Below are positions 60,561 through 64,000 of a stretch of 64,000 nt of DNA, in pieces (the stretch's first letter is position 1; each line of letters starts with the position of its first letter). Both the position numbers and the translations under genes were made by a program. The notes below the pieces were generated by a model that made no database searches, was not told where the DNA came from, and saw nothing but the letters and a program-made list of their open reading frames with translations. Source of the DNA: Undibacterium sp049340185 (GTDB taxonomy: Bacteria; Pseudomonadota; Gammaproteobacteria; Burkholderiales; Burkholderiaceae_D); the NCBI RefSeq assembly GCF_049340185.1, contig NZ_JBMPPC010000005.1, positions 372,001 to 436,000 of the forward strand. Reading direction: 5' to 3'.

Positions 60561-61556
60561 ATGATGACGACAGACAAAAACGCTTTAGTTGAGGCATTTC
60601 CCGCAGCCCGCTTTATCAAAGAAATCGGACGTGGAAAAGAAGGTGCCCGTAGCATGTCGCAAGAGGATGCTCAGTTATTGTATGGTGCAATGCTGGAGGC
60701 GCGGGTCTCTGATCTGGAGATGGGCGGGATCCTGCTGGCAATGCGCATTAAGGGCGAATCGGTACAGGAAATTGCGGGCTTTATGGCAGCGGCACAGACG
60801 CAGATTCTGGCCTTATATGCGCCACCAGATCGACCGTATGCTCCAGTGGTGATCCCTAGCTATAACGGCGCCCGTAAGAAGGCAAACCTGACCCCCTTGC
60901 TTGCTTTGCTGTTAGCGCGCAGAGGTGTGCCCGTGCTGGTACATGGTGTGCTGAAAGATGCCGGGCGAGTGACAACAGCAGAAATTTTTGAGGCCCTTGG
61001 TAAACCATTTGCGCGTTCTGCCGCGGAGGCAGAAGCGCAGATGGCGCAGTATGAACCGGCTTTCATATCAGTAGATACTTTGTCTCCGGCGATGACACGT
61101 ATTCTGGCGATGCGCAGAATCCTGGGGGTTCGCAATTCGACCCATACGCTGGTGAAAATCCTGCAGCCGTTTACCAGTCCGGCTTTAAGGCTGACTTCCT
61201 ATACGCATCCTGAATATCAGATTATGTTGCATCAGTATTTTTCTGAGATTGCACCGCATGAACGTGGGGATGCTTTTCTGATGCGAGGTACGGAGGGGGA
61301 GACGGTGGCGAGTACCGGACGTGCGCAACAGATTGACTGGTTTCATGAGGGACAATGTACGACCCTGGTACAGACGCATCAGAGCCTGTCCGGCGATTTG
61401 CCGGATATACCTGAGACTTGTGATGCGGCGACTACGGCACGCTGGATTGAGTCCGTACTGGTGGGCGATGTGGCAGTACCGGCAAATATTGCAGATCAGG
61501 TGGAGCATTGTGTAATGGTCACCAAATTACTCAAAGAGCGAGCTGCTGGGGCTTAA
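60561..61556 (+). CDS. ybiB: DNA-binding protein YbiB (TrpD2 family)
   Basis: YbiB (331 aa) resembles anthranilate phosphoribosyltransferase (TrpD) in fold but binds nucleic acids. Visible features are EIGRGKEGARSMSQEDAQLL (about residue 21-40), MGGILLAMRIKGES, the altered glycine region PSYNGARKKANLTPLLALLLA (about 100-120) and VHGVLKDAGRVTTAEIF. YbiB genes are frequently found next to nitrate assimilation genes in beta-proteobacteria. A second ATG directly follows the first. Confidence 0.9.
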   Translation: MMTTDKNALVEAFPAARFIKEIGRGKEGARSMSQEDAQLLYGAMLEARVSDLEMGGILLAMRIKGESVQEIAGFMAAAQTQILALYAPPDRPYAPVVIPSYNGARKKANLTPLLALLLARRGVPVLVHGVLKDAGRVTTAEIFEALGKPFARSAAEAEAQMAQYEPAFISVDTLSPAMTRILAMRRILGVRNSTHTLVKILQPFTSPALRLTSYTHPEYQIMLHQYFSEIAPHERGDAFLMRGTEGETVASTGRAQQIDWFHEGQCTTLVQTHQSLSGDLPDIPETCDAATTARWIESVLVGDVAVPANIADQVEHCVMVTKLLKERAAGA

Positions 61557-61609
61557 GCTTTCATGTCTATGGAGGTATTGCGACGTGCTTTGAGATAGTT
61601 AGAGTGCTG

Positions 61610-61657
61610 TAGAGGTAGTGCAGTAGAGGTAGTGCAGTAGAGGTAGTGCAGTAGAGG
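61610..61657. repeat. 14-bp tandem repeat, about 3.4 units
   Basis: TAGAGGTAGTGCAG occurs three times in a row (61610-61651) followed by TAGAGG. It lies between the ybiB stop and the bidirectional terminator, with no coding potential. Confidence 0.9.
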
Positions 61658-61690
61658 GATATTGAAGTCAGATTTGACGAAATAGATATA

Positions 61691-61721
61691 AAAAAGCGCC
61701 GGATAAACCGGCGCTTTTTTG
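61691..61721. terminator. Bidirectional intrinsic terminator between ybiB and the receptor gene
   Basis: AAAAAAGCGCCGG (61691-61703) and CCGGCGCTTTTTT (61709-61721) form a perfect 13-bp stem with a five-base loop and T-runs on both strands, serving the convergent ybiB and TonB-receptor genes. Confidence 0.93.
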
Positions 61722-61796
61722 TTAAGCATGACTTATCGTGACTAATTAATGCGTCTTCTTCAATTAGAAGTTTGTCAGAAATTCGTCAAAATTTCA

Positions 61797-64000
61797 TCAG
61801 AAGTTCGCTTTGAACTGCACGCCGTAGCTGCGTGGTTCGTTCAAGATACCCGTCAGATTATTGAAGTCGATCGCTGCGATGACTTGTTGCTTGTTGGTGA
61901 TGTTACGACCATAAACAGCCAGTTCATACTTGCCATCTGCCCATTTGTAGCCAACACGCAAGCCGCCTTCCAGCAGGGATTTAGCTTTGTATTCTTTGGC
62001 TTCATACAAGAACATATTGTAGGTGTCTTTGTATGCCCAGTCAGTGAATACATACAGATCACCATCAGCAATTGGTGTGCTGTATTTCAGCGTGAAGTTG
62101 CCTATCCACTTCGGTGCGCGTGGCAATGGATTACCGCCGATCAGTACAGTACCTGCAACAGGTCCTGCCGGATTCGTGACAGTACAGCCGTTACCGCAAG
62201 GAGAGACGAACAATTTGGCATCTTTGATTTCGGTGTCGTTGTAGCTGACGCCGACCGTTGATTTCCAGTTGCGGCTCAGATTCGCTTGCAAATCAACTTC
62301 AAAACCCTGACCAGTTGCTTTGTCTGCATTGACCAGTTTGTTTTGATTGACTGCGCCACTACCTGCAGTCAGTTGCAAGTCTTTGACGGTGTACTGGAAT
62401 ACGGTTGCGGTTACGCGTGCAGTATTATCCAGGATGTCTTTCTTGATGCCGGCTTCAAAAGACAGCGCTTTTTCAGAGTTTGCAACAGAGATGCCGTCAC
62501 CAAATAAAACACGACCTTGCACACTTGGTGCGCGGTAACCAGTTGCTATACGACCGAAGAAATTGGTCGTTGCATCTGCTGCGTAGTTGGCACCTAAATC
62601 CCAGCTGATATTGGTAGAGCTAGGGCTTGCGGTGTAGACCGTCGGTTTGGCGCTAGGTGCGGAGCCCGGTGTCCATGGACGGCTTGCATCAAAGTCTTTC
62701 TTATCGCTGGTATAGCGGATGCCGCCGCGTAATTTCAGCTGGTCGCTGACCGCATAATTCAGAGAGCCGAATGTTGCCCATGATTTCGCATGCTGGTGTT
62801 GTACTGCGTAGCCATCCTGTACGTTGCCGCCCAGTGAGTTGAAATCGAAACTATCTACTTGTAAATCTTCTTTGAAGTAATAAATACCGGCGATCCATTG
62901 TAGAGCATCTTTTGTATTCGATTGCAGACGAATTTCTTGTGTCACCTGTTTCAGATCTGGTACGCCGTCAGCGGTTTCTGACGGGAATGGAATAAAACCA
63001 GGACCCATTGGCAGTGCAAAGGAGGCGCCATAACCACCATCGACGTCAGCGCGGCTATACAGCTTTGCTTTGTCGTAGGCAGTGATCGAATACAGCGTCA
63101 TACCATCAAAGTCCCAGCGCAGGCGTGCGCTGACACCGGATGAACTCAGGGTCTGAGTATTGATACCGTCAGTCGGATAGCTGCTGTAGTTGAAACCAGG
63201 CACCAGTTCGTTCGTACCTTTTTGAATGATATTGGCACGGAACAGAGTGGCGTTGCCTGACAAATCGCGACCATGGGCATTGAACAGGGCACTGAAGCCG
63301 CCGTTCTTATAAGCCAGTTGGATACGCGCTGCTTTGTCGTGGTAGCCTTCCAGCTCTTTGGTGCCAGTGCTGCGCGGGTTAGTGACGCGGTCATCACGTG
63401 ATTGCGATTGACCGGATAAACGCATTGCCCAGTCGCTGTTCAACGGCACGTTGACTGCACCTTCAAAATTGACTGCTTTGTCATTGCCCAAACCAAGGTT
63501 TGCATAACCTTCGAAGACATTGGTTGGCTTGGCGGATTCAAATTTGATGACGCCTGCGGGGGAGTTGCGGCCAAACAACGTACCCTGCGGGCCGCGCAGA
63601 ACTTCTACCTGATCAACGTCAAAAATCGGGAAACCTTTCAAAATTGGGTTTTCCTGTACGACGTCGTCATAGATCAGGCCAACTGGCTGAGAGGCATTCA
63701 GATCAAAATCGGTATTGCCCAGACCGCGGATATAGAAGCGTGGAAAGACGCGACCAAAATCGGATTCAATGTTCAGACTAGGTACGCGTGAAGCAAGTGC
63801 GCGAATGTCCTGACCGCTGGTGTTATACGTATCCAGAGCCTCGCCTTTGATTGCCGAGATCGACATCGGGACTTCTTTGATGTTTTCTGAGCGGCGGTTG
63901 GCCGTGACGATCACGGTCTCTAATTGGGTGGAATCTTTGGTATCGCCAGACTTCGTCTGGGCGAAGGCAGCATGCATAGGGAAGGCAGTCGCTACCGCAA
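61797..64000 (-). CDS. TonB-dependent outer-membrane receptor (5' end off window)
   Basis: At least 734 codons of an outer-membrane receptor are visible; the start lies beyond the right edge. The frame continues upstream of the ATG at 63977 as AVATAFP, part of the signal peptide, with cleavage likely after HAAFA. The plug domain (about residues 20-150 of the visible part) has VIVTANRRSENIKEVPMSIS, a TonB-box-like start, and DVDQVEVLRGPQGTLFGRNSPAG. The beta-barrel ends in QFKANF, with the expected terminal phenylalanine. Of the sphingomonad-like type that imports iron complexes or organic substrates; the ligand is unknown. Confidence 0.92.
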   Translation of the reverse strand, partial: AVATAFPMHAAFAQTKSGDTKDSTQLETVIVTANRRSENIKEVPMSISAIKGEALDTYNTSGQDIRALASRVPSLNIESDFGRVFPRFYIRGLGNTDFDLNASQPVGLIYDDVVQENPILKGFPIFDVDQVEVLRGPQGTLFGRNSPAGVIKFESAKPTNVFEGYANLGLGNDKAVNFEGAVNVPLNSDWAMRLSGQSQSRDDRVTNPRSTGTKELEGYHDKAARIQLAYKNGGFSALFNAHGRDLSGNATLFRANIIQKGTNELVPGFNYSSYPTDGINTQTLSSSGVSARLRWDFDGMTLYSITAYDKAKLYSRADVDGGYGASFALPMGPGFIPFPSETADGVPDLKQVTQEIRLQSNTKDALQWIAGIYYFKEDLQVDSFDFNSLGGNVQDGYAVQHQHAKSWATFGSLNYAVSDQLKLRGGIRYTSDKKDFDASRPWTPGSAPSAKPTVYTASPSSTNISWDLGANYAADATTNFFGRIATGYRAPSVQGRVLFGDGISVANSEKALSFEAGIKKDILDNTARVTATVFQYTVKDLQLTAGSGAVNQNKLVNADKATGQGFEVDLQANLSRNWKSTVGVSYNDTEIKDAKLFVSPCGNGCTVTNPAGPVAGTVLIGGNPLPRAPKWIGNFTLKYSTPIADGDLYVFTDWAYKDTYNMFLYEAKEYKAKSLLEGGLRVGYKWADGKYELAVYGRNITNKQQVIAAIDFNNLTGILNEPRSYGVQFKANF

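Overview
The window looks like chromosome from a betaproteobacterium of the order Burkholderiales, probably Oxalobacteraceae (Herminiimonas/Undibacterium-like). This is inferred from moderate GC content, protein character and gene order (nas/nir cluster with ybiB, DUF2058, AmiC-TsaE-QueG). I ran no database search. Most of it is ordinary core and metabolic DNA with tight operons; one stretch (about 15.6-20.9 kb) is a decayed accessory island.

Layout. 1-7.9 kb: a malonate module on the minus strand. A three-gene TRAP transporter is translationally coupled to malonate decarboxylase genes mdcA, C, D, E, G, with a divergent GntR/FCD regulator. 8.3-15 kb: nitroreductase, an AraC regulator divergent from a zinc-free quinone-oxidoreductase-like dehydrogenase, a small lipoprotein and a PAS/GAF/GGDEF/EAL protein. 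15.4-21 kb: a DUF2058 gene whose 3' end is duplicated on the far side of a Fic gene, then an AT-rich OLD-family ATPase/TOPRIM nuclease followed by a truncated partner ORF, an sbcC remnant, and tRNA-Met. 21-29.8 kb: miaA, mutL, a MITE-like element, dedA, amiC, tsaE, queG and an AEC permease. 30-36 kb: a C4-dicarboxylate-type TRAP operon with a divergent DctS/DctR two-component system. 36-40.8 kb: a candidate small RNA with its own promoter and terminator, ogt, xerD, ybaK, plsY, a Cache-domain protein and tsaD.

40.9-61.6 kb is a nitrate/nitrite assimilation region. NasT (an ANTAR antiterminator) is followed by a sigma-54 promoter, a two-hexaloop ANTAR RNA target and an intrinsic terminator, and then nrtABC. 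After a MATE pump comes a divergent pair of units: narK plus a phosphatase-kinase fusion on the minus strand, and nirB-nirD-nasC on the plus strand, each unit opening with its own sigma-54 promoter. A large beta-propeller diguanylate cyclase and ybiB follow. The window ends inside a TonB-dependent receptor gene.

The strongest unexpected signals are the candidate RNA at 36.0-36.3 kb, the Fic/OLD island with its flanking duplication and broken second gene, a TATACTCCCC motif found in three intergenic regions with an inverted partner each time, a TA-flanked MITE, and the complete sigma-54 plus ANTAR control region of nrtABC.
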